Shown: piece by piece, positions 10,798-22,859 of the stretch | Position numbering within the stretch: the stretch's first letter is position 1 | How the letters are laid out: each line of letters begins with the position of its first letter | Source of the DNA: Caenorhabditis remanei | Taxonomy: Eukaryota > Nematoda > Chromadorea > Rhabditida > Rhabditidae | Assembly (NCBI RefSeq): GCF_010183535.1 | Contig: NC_071333.1 | Location: forward strand, 8,802,587-8,866,586 | Direction: 5' to 3' | DNA: 64,000 nt | Made by a program: the position numbers and the translations under genes | The notes under the pieces: model-generated | Databases searched by the model: none | What the model saw: the letters and a program-made list of their open reading frames with translations, nothing else | Told to the model about the DNA's origin: nothing

Positions 10798-11152
10798 ATG
10801 AAAATTTTCTCATCAAGAAGAAAATATACAAATTCAGATCTCAAAAGGGTTATCATGAAATTACAAATTCTGAACTCACTCAGGAGACACATTTTTTGAA
10901 AACAATTTCCATTGACAATATCATTTTCAGGGTTTTCAAAATACCGTTAATCCTTTACGTTTTTATTCCAGTCTAAGAGCTTTCAGATATGTGACATCTT
11001 GGTTCCGTCTTCCGAAATACATGCATTCTCATTATTTGGTCTTTCCACGTCATCACAAAGTTCTCCGTTCTAATCGGTCGGGTCAAGCATTCTACTTTTC
11101 TCAAAGCCGTTTACATACGAGAGTAATAACCTTGGATGGTATTTCATTTTAA
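10798..11152 (+). CDS. Possible two-exon gene for a 90-aa basic protein
   Basis: Exon 1 is 10798..10848 (MKIFSSRRKYTNSDLKR) with a weak GTTATC donor. Exon 2 is 10931..11152 and starts after a TCATTTTCAG acceptor. It gives a 73-codon open frame rich in Arg, His and Tyr, including LRAFRYVTSWFRLPKYMHSH. The product is strongly basic. No family is recognised. The frame length is only modestly above chance and the donor is weak, so this is tentative. Confidence 0.3.
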
Positions 11153-11768
11153 CATGATATGGCATAGATCGAAAGCCGATTAAGGCGTAACGGCAGTTGT
11201 TGTATTGTTATTTAGAACAGTATTCGTTTTGACGGTCATTTTTTCGTTGAATGTTGCGATGTAGACTTGCAACGGCGGTTCCAAAAATGAGGTCAATGAA
11301 ACTGCCATCCGTCGTCTTAATGTCTAAAAAGCACGTTCTCAACGTTTTGAAACCAATAAGAATAAGCAACATGAAATAGTTCAAAAATCAAGTTAAACTG
11401 CCATTACAGCAGTCCCAAGTTTTTCGTTCCCTCGTTCGAATGACGTGAGAGCCAAAACATGTATCTTTCTGTTAAAACCTACACCAGCTGATTTCAACAT
11501 TCGTCTGATTTTCGCTTCTATACGATGTTTATACGATGTCGTTTTTTAAAATATTATAACACAAAAACGTTCAGACAGAGAACCGATGAGGATTGATTTC
11601 CCTAGAGCTCTTAAAGGTAAAGACAGAAGAACAGATCCAAAAATAAATTTATTACAGAACGGAAAGGATTAAATTATACATCAGACATTCATTATAAGCT
11701 TATTCATTATTATTTGAGAACGATAAAGAAGAGGTAGAACTGTTCTTCGTTTTTGTTGTTGTCGTTCC
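11153..11768. other. Intergenic, 3' region of the 146-aa gene
   Basis: No gene found. An AATAAA-type polyadenylation signal for the - strand 146-aa gene lies at about 11642-11655, roughly 115 nt after its stop. Confidence 0.4.
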
Positions 11769-12303
11769 TTATGGTTTTGGCATCAATTCGGTGGATTGGG
11801 TGGTGAGGTAGAGAGCGTATCTCTTGACAACAACGGCTCCCTTAAGGACCGCCTCGAAGTTGATTGGCTCGCGGTTGGCACGGACACGGATGGTTTTGGC
11901 CTTCGAGTACTCATCCATCCAGAATGTTAGTTCGGTGATCATTTCAGCGGTAAGCATTGTCTTAGTCTGGTTCATCTGTAATTAGGATAATTAGAATCGA
12001 ATACTAATATTCACAGTTCTTACCGCAATCTCAAAATGCTTGGTCTCTCCATGGAGTTTGCAATCGGAGGAAGCGAAGCAGCTGAGAACTGTCTGAAATG
12101 TTTCAATTCATTTTTGTTGTGATATGAAATCCACAAACCTCGCGGTCCTCCAGATTGATGCAATTTTTGGAGTTCAAACGAGCTTCCATGGCGTCGTCGG
12201 TGAAAACTGGAATTCCGTCCCACATGGTGTAGTCCTCTGGAGCGAGGGTGCTAGTCAAAGTGGTACGGCGGAAGAAACGAACGATTTTCTTGAAGAAAGG
12301 CAT
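11769..12303 (-). CDS. Three-exon gene for a 146-aa cytosolic protein, strongly codon-biased
   Basis: Exons are 12139..12303, 12024..12092 and 11769..11975, all phase 0, with introns of 46 and 48 nt. The protein starts MPFFKKIVRFFRRTTLTST, continues LAPEDYTMWDGIPVFTDDAM, and ends RYALYLTTQSTELMPKP. It has no signal peptide or membrane helix. There are Cys at KNCIN, LSCF and SDCK. Codon choice is strikingly non-random (GCC, AAG, ACC and GAG preferred), which in Caenorhabditis marks abundantly expressed genes, unlike its neighbours. I do not recognise the family. Confidence 0.8.
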
Positions 12304-13815
12304 TCTGAAGCTGAAAATGAATGTTTCAGTAGAGATATAGGGAGTGATAAATAATAACTTTCAGGGGAGAAAACCTCGTATTACTACTAGTTCGGTAGAT
12401 AAAGTGAAATCACTTTTCGGGTGATTTATTGATAACGAAAGCACATATATATAGTGAGAGAGGCTATCCAGCGCATCCTAGAAAGGGCAGTGAAAAATGG
12501 GAGGAGGCTGCGATGGCGAATGGCAATCAAACTCAACGCTAAAAAGTTAGTTGAAAGATATGATCTATAGGCTATTTGGGTTGAGGAGGAGAACGCCTTG
12601 AAGAAAATTGGAGTTACTTTTGACTTAAATTTCAAACATCCAAATTGAAAATGTGAAAGGAAAAATCATAGAAAATAATGACGTATAACGATATAATTGG
12701 AAATACCGCGGATTTTATTTGAAAAGTGTCAAAAAGAAAGAAAGAGGCAATGAAGTCATGAGAAAGGATTCTGACCAATCAACTCGTTAACGAATGCTCC
12801 CGCCTCTTGGTATTTTCATAGTTATTTATTATATCAAAGAGATTTTAGTCCCGGGAGAAAACAGTGACTGACGTCTGAAAATATAGAGTAGAGCAGAGAA
12901 AGAAGAAACCAGGTACCGACTGGCACTGAGCGTCACCGAAAAAACTTAAATTACAGAGAACTATGTCAACAACTGGGAATATTGTTACATGTAAATAATC
13001 TATGATTGAGAACAAAAATGTACCGTAGGATGGAGGGAAATTTTGAAACTTTGAAGGCGGAACTTGATGATTATGGTGACTCAGAAATGACAAACCAGAG
13101 AATGTTTAATTGTTTTACAAGAAATTTATCAATTTTTTCAAGTTTTAGGGATGTGGTATTGTATTACTAAATCTTTGATTAGTTTGATTCTTTCGCGTGG
13201 ATACATCTTATACAGATGTCAAAAGAATAATATGGCACTTATATCGTGTTCTCGAAGTGTTTAAAATGTAGTTTTTGTCCCAATAGAAAGAGTTTGAACT
13301 TCGGAAGTCAGAAAGCCGTTGAATATGGAAGAAATCAAAATTCAAGAAATGTGTCAACCAGAAAATTTTTTTGTGATTATTCAAAAAATTATGTAGTTTC
13401 AATTTGAAAAATGAGGAGATTATTTTGTATTCAAGAAAATAGCTTATTAAAACCTCGGAATCTACTGTGAAAATATAAGAAAAAACCAAAAAATGAGCAC
13501 TTAAACAATTTATTGCATCAAAAGCTGAAAAAGAGGAGAAGAAACTAACAATGATGACCTCTTTCAGCGAAACATACGAGAAACACTGAATGCGTTTAAA
13601 AAAGAAACAACGCGTATGATTCATAGTAACTTTATTCCTAGTAAAAATTGAATTGTGAAATAGAAAATGAAATGAATCGTAGTTCGTAGTAAATTCATCC
13701 AACTATGTCGTCTACTAACCCATATTTAACAAAAAAAGTGATGAAAGGTTATTCAACTCTAGATTATAGGTGAGAAAAACAGAGCCCATGTGTATCGAAA
13801 ACAAGTGATACGCAT
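12304..13815. other. Intergenic region upstream of the 146-aa gene
   Basis: It holds the promoter of the strongly codon-biased 146-aa gene and a possible pseudogene fragment at 12450-12648. The hydrophobic AT-rich ORF at 13.2-13.7 kb has no coding character. Nothing else is supported. Confidence 0.4.
12450..12648 (+). pseudogene. Possible coding remnant interrupted by one stop
   Basis: A single frame reads VREAIQRILERAVKNGRRLR and continues WRMAIKLNAKKLVERYDL. It is then interrupted by a TAG and continues in the same frame as AIWVEEENALKKIGVTFDLN to a final TGA. The helical, charged composition on both sides of the stop suggests a decayed exon. Splicing around the stop would need a 25-nt intron, which is too short. 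No family is recognised. Confidence 0.2.
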
Positions 13816-14685
13816 TCAGTAATCTCCGCTGCTTTCCGGCAATGAAAAAAGACTGTCGATTTCGTGGGAAACTTGATTGAGAGCGGAGGCGTATTTCTGA
13901 AAATAAACTATCAAATCAATTTACAATCCCATTTACTATTTTTTCCCACCTCGGCCTTGCTGTCCCGGGGCAAATGAACACACATTTTGATGATGTTTTG
14001 GCCTTTGTAAGCCAGTGAAATCAATTTTCGCATCAGAATTCCATCACCAGCTGACTCCGACAACTGAAATTTGAAAATTTTGATGATTCGGATGGAGAGT
14101 TTTGGGACAGTTCAATCATCAACTCACTCTCTTTGAAGCACAATCAAGTGCATCCAAGAAAATTGCTTCCGATACCTTCATCTCGCCAAGACCAGTCTGA
14201 AAAAAAAGTAAGCTTCACAATTTTTGAACTCAGAGATACTTAAACCGTATAAACCTGAACATCATGTGGTTAAAAAATATATTTTCTCAGTAAGATTGCA
14301 ACTAATTGTTCGTGTAATTTTAGCTTACAAATGTGCCCAGCTCTTAAAAAAACATAAAAGACAAAATATGTTTTCCTGCCCTAAGCAGTCAGCTATTCTC
14401 GACTTTTCTATAGTTTAATGTTTTGAAAAAACCATGATAAATAAACTTTTTCACAAAATTAATCATGTTGGTTTTTGATAGTCAGGAAGCACCCAAGTTT
14501 GAAAATACTAATTATTTAATACCCAACGTTCCAGAAATATCATTCGATTGGTAGTTCACTTAAGCCTCAACTTTTGATATTTTCTGACATGTAGCATCAT
14601 AAAAAGTGCACAATCAGATAAGAACACGCGTGTCACTCACCATCATGTCAAACGTGTCCTCAATAAACTTTTGAATTACTGTCAT
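13816..14685 (-). CDS. Four-exon gene for a 102-aa helical protein
   Basis: Exons are 14641..14685, 14128..14196, 13950..14063 and 13816..13896, all phase 0 with consensus splice sites. The ATG lies 8 nt after a TTTTTCAG acceptor, as for spliced-leader addition. The protein starts MTVIQKFIEDTFDMMTGLGE, has ILMRKLISLAYKGQNIIKMC in the middle, and ends SLFSLPESSGDY. It is predicted mostly helical, with no signal peptide. The size and composition fit a small complex subunit, but I cannot name the family. Gene structure is convincing. Confidence 0.8.
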
Positions 14686-15887
14686 TTTTTCACTGAAAAA
14701 CAGTAATAGACGTTTACGTGAAACTATAGGCAAGACAGAGAATATGCAACGTATTGTTGAGAATATGAGTTGTGTGTGTACCACGGGACCATAAAAATTA
14801 TTGACCCACTGTAAACAGCAGACTGACAAGAGAACGGAAAATGTTCAAGGTTGTTCATGTTTCATAATCAAAAATCTGAACAGAAGAGGGAAAAACGAGA
14901 GAGAAAGTGAAAGACTACTCAATTAAAACTCATGCAGTTTAGTTAAGATGTGTTTCTTTTCTGTCTATGAATTTATTGAAAAGAAAGAAAATTTCAAGGA
15001 AAAGCGGAAAAGTGTCTCTGGAATAGAAAACTAGTGAGAATCATCTAAATGTTGTTTTTGATTATTTTCAACATCCGTTATCTCTTTGGAAAAAGGAACT
15101 GTCGAATGCAAAAAAAAAGCTCAGAGAAGACAGATGTGTGCAATGATAAAAAGGAATTCCAGAGTTATTGTCGCGTGTATTAAGTTCTACGTCACGATCA
15201 ATAGGAAAAAAGACTTTTAAGAAAGTAATTAAAATCTCCAATTAGTTCCCGTGATGCAATTCTTGAAAAAGTGGGATAGAAAAAATTACTAAAGTTTGAG
15301 ATTTTAATTTCAACAAAACGTGTTTATTTTTGCAATTCAAAAATAAACTGCTTAGTTGAAAAATAGTCAATCATGTAGAATTTTTAATTTTCCTTTTTTG
15401 CAATTTCTAAAATTTTACAAAACCACTCAAAAAAACTAAAAATGAATTATTCATCATAACTATTTGAAATGCAAACAGTTCAAATAGCTGCATCAGGAAT
15501 CAGGACAAACAGTGGACAATTTCAGAAAATATAATCCAAAGAAAATGTGTTCCAATCCAGATGTCTTACTTTCTTCCTGGAAATCACCCACGTCTTTGGT
15601 TGAAAATAACTTTACTTAGTCAGAATCCACTCTTACCTCGTAAAACAAATTGAGCAATTTTTTCTTACCAGATTCTGACTAAACGCTATCACTCTTCCGA
15701 GTTGCCCAAAATAAATGTTGCTACATTTATGACCCGAAGGAGTACGATGGCATGCACTGAAAACATGAATGCTTTTATGTTGACTTTTCTTCTATTATTT
15801 GGATTCTCACTCTCGAAATTTTGGTGACAAGTGGAGAAGTGTTATTTCAATTTTAACCCAATTCATTCTTCTTCGAAGAGTTTCATC
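14686..15887. other. Divergent intergenic region
   Basis: Spacer between the divergently transcribed 102-aa gene (-) and the claudin-like gene (+). AT-rich; I see no gene or clear repeat in it. Confidence 0.4.
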
Positions 15888-17146
15888 ATGCTCCTGCCCT
15901 ACGCATGTGTCACTTCTCTTGTTTTTCTGAGCATTATATTTAGTGCTATCTCATTATTTACCTATGGTTTGTCTTCTTGTATCTTCCTTATCTACAAAAT
16001 AACTTCCAGGTTGGGCATCTATCGTCCCGTTCAATCCTCTCTACCCAATCATCCCCGATGAGGAAATCTTTATTGGATTGGTTCCTTTCGATTCTGTAAG
16101 TGATGAAAGATGATTGACAAATTATTGGAGATAATGAATTAGTGAGAGATTCTTGAATTATCACATTATTCCACAAAGGAAGATGAGAATATTTAGTTTC
16201 CCATGTAGACAAAAAGCCTGTTGAGACTTCATGTTTTCTGAAGTTTGATGAATCAAGTGGAAACCCGTTCACGTGAACAATATTGGATCATCATTATGGT
16301 CTCAATCTCTAGTCAAATTTTTTTCTGATCAAAACACAATGTACATTTCAAAATTTTTGAAGGAATACATGAGATCAGCATTTATAACAAACAATAGCTA
16401 GTAAATCAAAGTAACAGTGTTAGCATATGTTAGTTTGGCATTCTTCCAAGACATCCAAAAAAACAGGTTCATGATATCCCGTGATAAATTGTTCCGTTGT
16501 TCATAAGATGGACGAATGGAGTCTAGTGACCATATTGAATATGATATTTTGTTTTGAGAAAAAAACGTAATATTATATGTGACGTCAGCAAAAAAACAAT
16601 ACTATTCATAATGATGAATGCATGTTTAGTATAAACGTGATAGATAGTGAAAATTATCTGAAAAATCCAAAAATTTTCAGTCAACTCCATTCGGGTGGTT
16701 GGTTGCTACATGTGTGTTTATGTACCTCAATTTTGCATGCTCCCTCATCACTTTTCTTGTTTGCATTATTGGGATAATGTAAGTATTTTTTCAAAGACAT
16801 TCATCTTGTCTAGATTAGGTTTTTCAGAATTTTCATTCTCCGTGGGGACTCCAGTTATCAAAAGTACATATACGTAATGCTGTGTGGGTGCACTTTTCTC
16901 ACTGGTCTTTTTGGAGCAGTCGCCTTCGTAATCTTCGTGGCAAGTTATAAGGAAGACCTGGAAGATTATTTCTACGGAGATGTTTCGGTAAAGTCGAGAA
17001 GGCGTAGTCTGTAGTCTGATTGATTTAATTTAAAGATCGGATATTCGCCCTTCCTGGATCTAATTGGTTTTGTGATCGCAACTATTGCAACTGGTGTTTC
17101 GGCGTTTTTCGCTATCGCACTACTTAATCCGAACAACGAGAATTGA
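15888..17146 (+). CDS. Claudin-like four-transmembrane protein, 177 aa
   Basis: Exons are 15888..15966, 16010..16095, 16681..16778, 16828..16987 and 17036..17146, with consistent phases. Four hydrophobic segments are visible at about residues 5-27, 60-88, 103-126 and 147-170. Between the first and second is a loop containing YPIIPDEEIFIGLVPFDSST, and between the third and fourth an acidic loop (ASYKEDLEDYFYGDVS). Short cytoplasmic ends and four helices fit the claudin/PMP22/Clc-like tetraspan group of cell-junction and membrane-organising proteins. The classic W-GLW-C-C loop motif is not evident, so the assignment is by topology only. An AATAAA signal lies at 17228. Confidence 0.8.
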
Positions 17147-17535
17147 CATCTTTCACCTTCTTTGAAAATTCGACTACCCTTTTCAATGTCTCCCCTTTCT
17201 TCTTTTTTTTGTAACGCATACACGCGAAATAAAAAGATTCAATGATAAGAAAAACATTCTATTTGCTGCTTCTCATTTCTACTTCGTCAACTTAGATCCT
17301 GATCCTAGGCACTTCTTGTCAATGATGAAGCCCCGCCTGCGCACTCTCAAGGATGGTAAGAGAGAAAGGAAAAGAAATAAGAAAATAAGAGAAGAAAAGG
17401 ATAAAGATTGACATAGAGTGACATCGAATTGAAGCCGCAGCCCGATTCACCTTTTCCTTCCGCTCCACCAACTCCGGTCGCATTCACTATACATGAACAC
17501 CGTCATTTGCTAATTTTGATCTGGTCAACATACAC
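17147..17535. other. Intergenic, promoter region of grd-1
   Basis: A short spacer between the claudin-like gene and grd-1 on the same strand. It includes the 3' UTR and AATAAA of the former and the presumed promoter of the latter. A CCCCGCCTGCGCAC patch lies near 17332. Confidence 0.4.
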
Positions 17536-20500
17536 ATGAACTTGCTTTTATTTTTATTAGGCTGTTTTCTTGGCTCACCTTACTATTCCGAGGCTAACAA
17601 GATAAAACTGAAAAATGTTGGTGTTTCCACTGACAGGAGGCATCAATCACCGTGTATTTGGAATCAAACTCAATGTAAGTTTTTAGCGATTAGTTATGTT
17701 TTTTCCTTTTAGTGTCAAGGATTTCTGTTTCTTTTTCAAATATTCGCTTTCTATAATAGACTGACACTCCTTAATTTCTATTCTCAAAAGTTATATTTGA
17801 CCAAATATTAATCAAATTAATCGATGATTTGCATGACGATATGATCTCGTTGTGGAAGATCCAAGTCTCCTTTAACATTGCGAGACCAGTGACAACAAAA
17901 ACCGCAATAAAACAAAATTAATGGATACCGCCTGGGATATATGTCAGAGGCGGCTGGATTTGCTTAGAAACATGAATAGAATGACGATCTAATTGTTATA
18001 ATAATCTTGATAAGCTTATGCTGCTAGCTGTCCTAACAATGTTAGTAACCTACACGCAGTCTATTCTCATTTATCATCACATCTTGAGATAAAATCAAAA
18101 GTCCGGCGCACTGTTTTTTTTGTTTTCCGCGAAAACACCAGAGATAATGATAATGAAAATGAAGACGGATTGCTTGATTGACCTTTTTAACACATCAGGT
18201 GCGGAGAGATCGATCATTAAACCACTTTTTCAGCATGGTCGCATCCATATCAGAGTATTACGGTAGAATGTTGCGATGAGGAACTTGGAAAACTTATTCA
18301 AAAAACATTAGAGGATGCTGGCAGCAATGCAAAACTGGGAAATCTTGCTAAGGTCAGCTTGAATTAATTGTGAATTTTCTTCAATCTATGAAATATAATG
18401 TTCAGTTTTTACAAAGAAGAGCCCAACTATTCTATCACATGAGTTTCGAAACAATCGTCTCAAAGTCAAATTTCGCAATCTCAACTCACTACCATGGAAC
18501 TCACTCTTGTCGGATTCATGATAACAATCATTACTATTTAATCTATGAAACTCCAGTTCAGGTGAGTCTGGAATTGTGCAGTGTTATGTATTTCGTAGCG
18601 TGCCCTCTGATTACGTAATATCACATTTTTCTTGTTTCTTTCTTTCTAGGGTATTTTTAAGGAAAAACTTATTGAGGGTCCAGTTTCTATAATCGGGGAC
18701 ATAATTCATTGTTGGGGAGTGATACATAGATTGAAGACATGATCAATTTATCAATAAAACAAAGAAACATTAAAAAACACAAACTTGAACAGTTGTTATT
18801 AAAGTAAGTCTGACTTATGAGAAAAAAAGATTATGAGTAAAAAATAACTCAATAACGCCGTTCAATTTTTACTATTGACAGTTTGCGACTATCTTTCCCA
18901 GTTCATCACAATGCTTTAAAATCTGTCAGTTATATATTTTCAGTATGACCCCTTCAATATGCGAACAGAAGATTATTTGTCTTCAATCGACTCAGCCGAC
19001 CCATTAGGAAGTACTAAGCCAGCCAATGTCCGTGGAGATTTCCCTGATATCCGTGAAGACTCAACAGCTGGGGAAGACTTATCAATCCAGCCACCAATAG
19101 ACAGTATCCTTCAATACCCAAATAAATTCGCATGGCCAGATCCAGGTATAGTCTAGTTTTCCTCCGATCATGTTTTCCTCCTAATCAGCTGATGGAAATG
19201 TTTTCAATGTTTGTTCATTCTCTATTTCAGACGAGGAAATATCAAAAAAGATTATGCTTGCGGAAGAAGAAGCAATAAAATCAATGAATGAACTCATGGA
19301 ATCTGTTACTCAGATATCTGTAATGAACTCTGGTGCCGTTATTAATTCGACAGATCTCCTCAATATCACCGAGATTGAACTGCCAAATCCGTCTCCGATC
19401 CCGCGAAACTTCGCTAATTTACGAGAGAAAGATAGACTTCCTGAGAACACTCACTGTGACAAAGAAAGGAAAGACGGTCAGTTATTATGAATTGTTTTTT
19501 TACTTGTCTACAAGCTGACATTCGAGAAAACGTAAAGAAATTATGTAAGATTTGAGTTTCTATGAAATCTTTTCAACTGACTGTCGTTCTAGATCATTCT
19601 GATATGATAAGTCTTAGTGATCGGATTGAAATATGTCAAACTACATAAATACACCTGTTTCTGATTCTGGTTCAGGCAATAAATGTTGCGATGGACGATT
19701 GGCTTCCACGATGAGAGATGCGATGAGACATATGGCCACGTCGCCAGACTTTGGAAAAGGGAAGGAGGATATCATTGCGGCAGTAAGTACATGCTAACTC
19801 TAGATAGATTGTAATCAGATCTTCAGGAATTGCAACAAAAGGTGCAGCAGAGATTCAAAAAATCATATGAAGTAATTGTTTCCCGATCAGATTTTGTAGT
19901 ATCCACTTATAACGCCGGTGACACTTTCTGTAAATTTGATAACAAAGGATTCTTTATACTGGCGTACGCCACCCCCAAGCAATACGATATTGATGAGAAA
20001 GAAGATGAAAAAGAATTGGCTGCAACTTCGAATAAAGAACCACTTGGGTCCAATAAAACAATGTTTGATAATGAAGCACCATGGCATATTCCACTTCAAT
20101 TGGAAACTTCTGGAGAGCGGGCGGGCTACCCTGTTGGATCACATTGCACTGCCGCTAGAACTGGTAAAATCTTGATTTTATTGGTGATACAAAAACAAGT
20201 AAAGTTTTAGGCTCAAAGTGTTGTAGTTTGATTTTGTTCAATGCAATGAAATCCGGATATGACTCCCATGTCGCAACATCTAATTTTGATCCCTATGACA
20301 TCCGAAATATCTCAAAAGCGGTCCAATGGAACGTGGAAGAAGTTTTACAACACTCCGCAGAAGTAATAGTTTCGTTGGATGACTTCACGTATGCCACTTA
20401 TAACAATAACAGTTACCTTTGCAAGTATCGAGTTGACAAATACTACGTTTTGGCGTATACCACACCAAATCATGATCTGGATGACTATGACGAGATGGCT

Positions 20501-22859
20501 CTCGCTAAAATCGAAAACGAACCGGAAGCACAGATTGTGTATCCGAGTGTTGATAAAACAGCCAACCAGTTCAAGGTTCCTTATCAGAACACACCTTCTC
20601 CATACTGGACCACTCCTGTTCCTATTCCAACTCAAGTATTCCAACCAATTCAATACACTCAACAACCAATGTACAACCAACAGCCAGTTTACAACCAGCA
20701 ACAACAAATAATGTTCAATCAACAGCCATTGTACCTGCAACCTTCGTTTAATCAGGCACCATTGCCATATCAGTATCCAGCCCAACCATCCCAATACAAT
20801 CCATATTTGGGAAACAATTTCCATCGGTCTAAAAGACAAATTGGCGCTACCCCGGTGAGATATATGACAACAAAACCTGTGTAATCAATAAACTGTTTCA
20901 GTATCCAATTCATCAAAACGTTTACAATGATATTGGAAGTGCAAAGCCTTTCAATTGTCCTGCAGATCTGAGCGGGCTGGCGGGTATGGCCTGCTGCGAT
21001 GGAGGACTTCAGTTCGAAGCAAATAAAGTTATTGACCAAGCAAAACAGGCGCCTGATTTCGATAAGCATAATACCAGAAACTTGGCAAAGTTGATGACTC
21101 GAGCAGTGCAGAAACGATTTGGAACAACTTTCGAGTCAATTGTTGCGGAAGCTGATTTTTCTTGGGGAACTAATAAATTCAACGGAAGAACGTGTAAAAT
21201 TGATAACGACGGGTACACTGCTTTGACCTATCAGTCAAGCTCCAAACCACCCCCGCCAACCGACTTTCTTGATATTGTATGTTTCACTCAAATCATATTT
21301 ATTTACCAAACAAGGAACTTTTTCAGCCTAATGACCCAACACTTGGTGGCCCAACTGGATCCAGTGGTGGAGGAGGAGGTGGAGGCGCTGGTGGAAACAG
21401 TGGAGGAGGAGGAGGTGCTGGTGGATCAGGAAGTGAGTTCATGGAAATGACGTTCTCTATCTCACTCTTACGTTTTAGGTGGAGGAGCCGCAAGTGCTAG
21501 TCAGTCGGGAGGAGGTGGTGGTGATGGAGCTGGAGCCGGTAATGGCGGAGGTGGAAATGGAGGCGGTGGGAACGGAAATGGTGGTGGCGGTAATGGTAAT
21601 GGAGGTGGTGCCGGAGATGGAAACGGAGCAGGTGGTGCTGGCAATGGAAATGGAGCAGGTGCTGGAAACGGTAATGGAGCTGGAGCCGGTAATGGAAATG
21701 GAGCTGGAGCTGGAGATGGAGTGAGTTTGATTTTGGAACTTTTTAATTTAATTTTTAATTTTCAGTCTGCTGCTGCCGCTGCTGCTCAAGCCCAAGCCGC
21801 TGCAGCAGCACAAGCTCAAGCCGCGGCTGCTGCACAACAAGCTGCCGCTGCTGCAGCTGCTTCTGATGCTCAACAAGCTGCCGCTGCCGCTGCCGCAGCT
21901 GCCGCTAACAGTAACGACGCCTTTTCTGCTCTTGCTGCTGCCGCTGGAGGTGCTTGCTTCTCTTTGGATACATGGGTCACCACACCAAAAGGTAAAAAAC
22001 GAATGGATCAGATTGACATTGGCGATTATGTGTTGACAGCTAGCCTTGAAAAGGTGAAAATGCAGGGTTTTTGCATTTAGTACATCCGATTCTATTTATA
22101 GACCTATTTTACTCCGATTACTCTTTGGATTCATCGTGAACCTGAAAGAGTGCAAGAATTCCTGACAATTATGACAGAATACGGAAAAACTCTTCGGATG
22201 ACCGCACGTCACTTCATGTACCGGAACAAATGTGAAAGTGGGTTTTATTTGGCATTGAGTTCAAAGGGGGTTGAGTTTAAAAAAGTAGATTCTAAGTTTA
22301 GAAATAAAGTGTCTACTATAAAATTCAAACAAAATGATCGAGTGGGTGGAGACTTGAATCAACTTTGTTTCTTTTTTAGAATCCTACAAACAGTATATCA
22401 AAATTTTACCACACGACGCGGAGGCCATTTTCGCTGAAGATTTGAGAGTGGGTGACTGTGTTGTTGTGATGTACAGAGGGAAGTTCCGACAACAGAAGAT
22501 TGAGAGCATCACTAAGAACATCAGAACAGGAATTTATTCACCGCTGACCAATAACGGACGGATAATTGTGAACGATATGCTAGCTTCATGTTATAGTGAA
22601 ATACAACAAAACACACTTCAAACTACATTCTTCTGGGTATTTCCGTTAGAAAATTTTGACATGATTTCATGAAACCTTTCAGGCATATGATCGACTCCGT
22701 AACAAAGTTGTAGAGGTCTTCGGGGACCTTTACCATAATAAGGTAGTCTAAACTGAATGAAAACACAGTATGTAATCCCTTGATTTTCAGATTGAACTCC
22801 CAACCGGAACATCGCTATCAAAGGAAATAATGAGTCTAGTTCTTCCAATCAGAAAATAA
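17536..22859 (+). CDS. grd-1: Hedgehog-related protein with four ground-like domains and a Hint domain
   Basis: Sixteen exons, starting 17536..17674 and ending 22791..22859, give 1160 aa. Residues 1-20 are a signal peptide (MNLLLFLLGCFLG). Four ground-like domains begin with a CC pair at about residues 59, 291, 439 and 681, each ending in a Cys-(K/R)-(x)n-aromatic-Y segment. A furin-type RSKR lies at 641-644, before the fourth domain. Residues 776-891 are Gly/Asn-rich and 892-950 Ala/Gln-rich. A Hint autoprocessing domain starts at Cys955 (GGACFSLDTW) with the TARHFMY His motif and GIYSPLTNNG. Hint domains cleave before the Cys and release the N-terminal part; in nematode relatives this part acts in cuticle and epidermal matrix rather than in canonical signalling. 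An AATAAA lies at 23024. The match to C. elegans grd-1 is from memory plus the alr-1 neighbour. Confidence 0.92.
18650..18742 (+). other. grd-1: Candidate alternative terminal exon of grd-1
   Basis: After exon 3 (18406..18561, ending in phase 0) a CTTTCTTTCTAG acceptor at 18649 opens a frame of 30 codons in the same phase, ending at a TGA. An AATAAA follows at 18753, only 11 nt after the stop. Used as a last exon, it would give a secreted 168-aa protein with one ground-like domain and no Hint domain. The main model skips it and splices to 18944. Confidence 0.4.

Noticed and set aside
12426..12635. 69-codon - strand ORF
   Set aside because: It is opposite the more protein-like + strand frame and shows no splice or start context.
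13208..13702. 164-codon - strand ORF
   Set aside because: Composition is Phe/Ser/Asn-rich, as expected from AT-rich DNA, with no splice context and no protein-like pattern.
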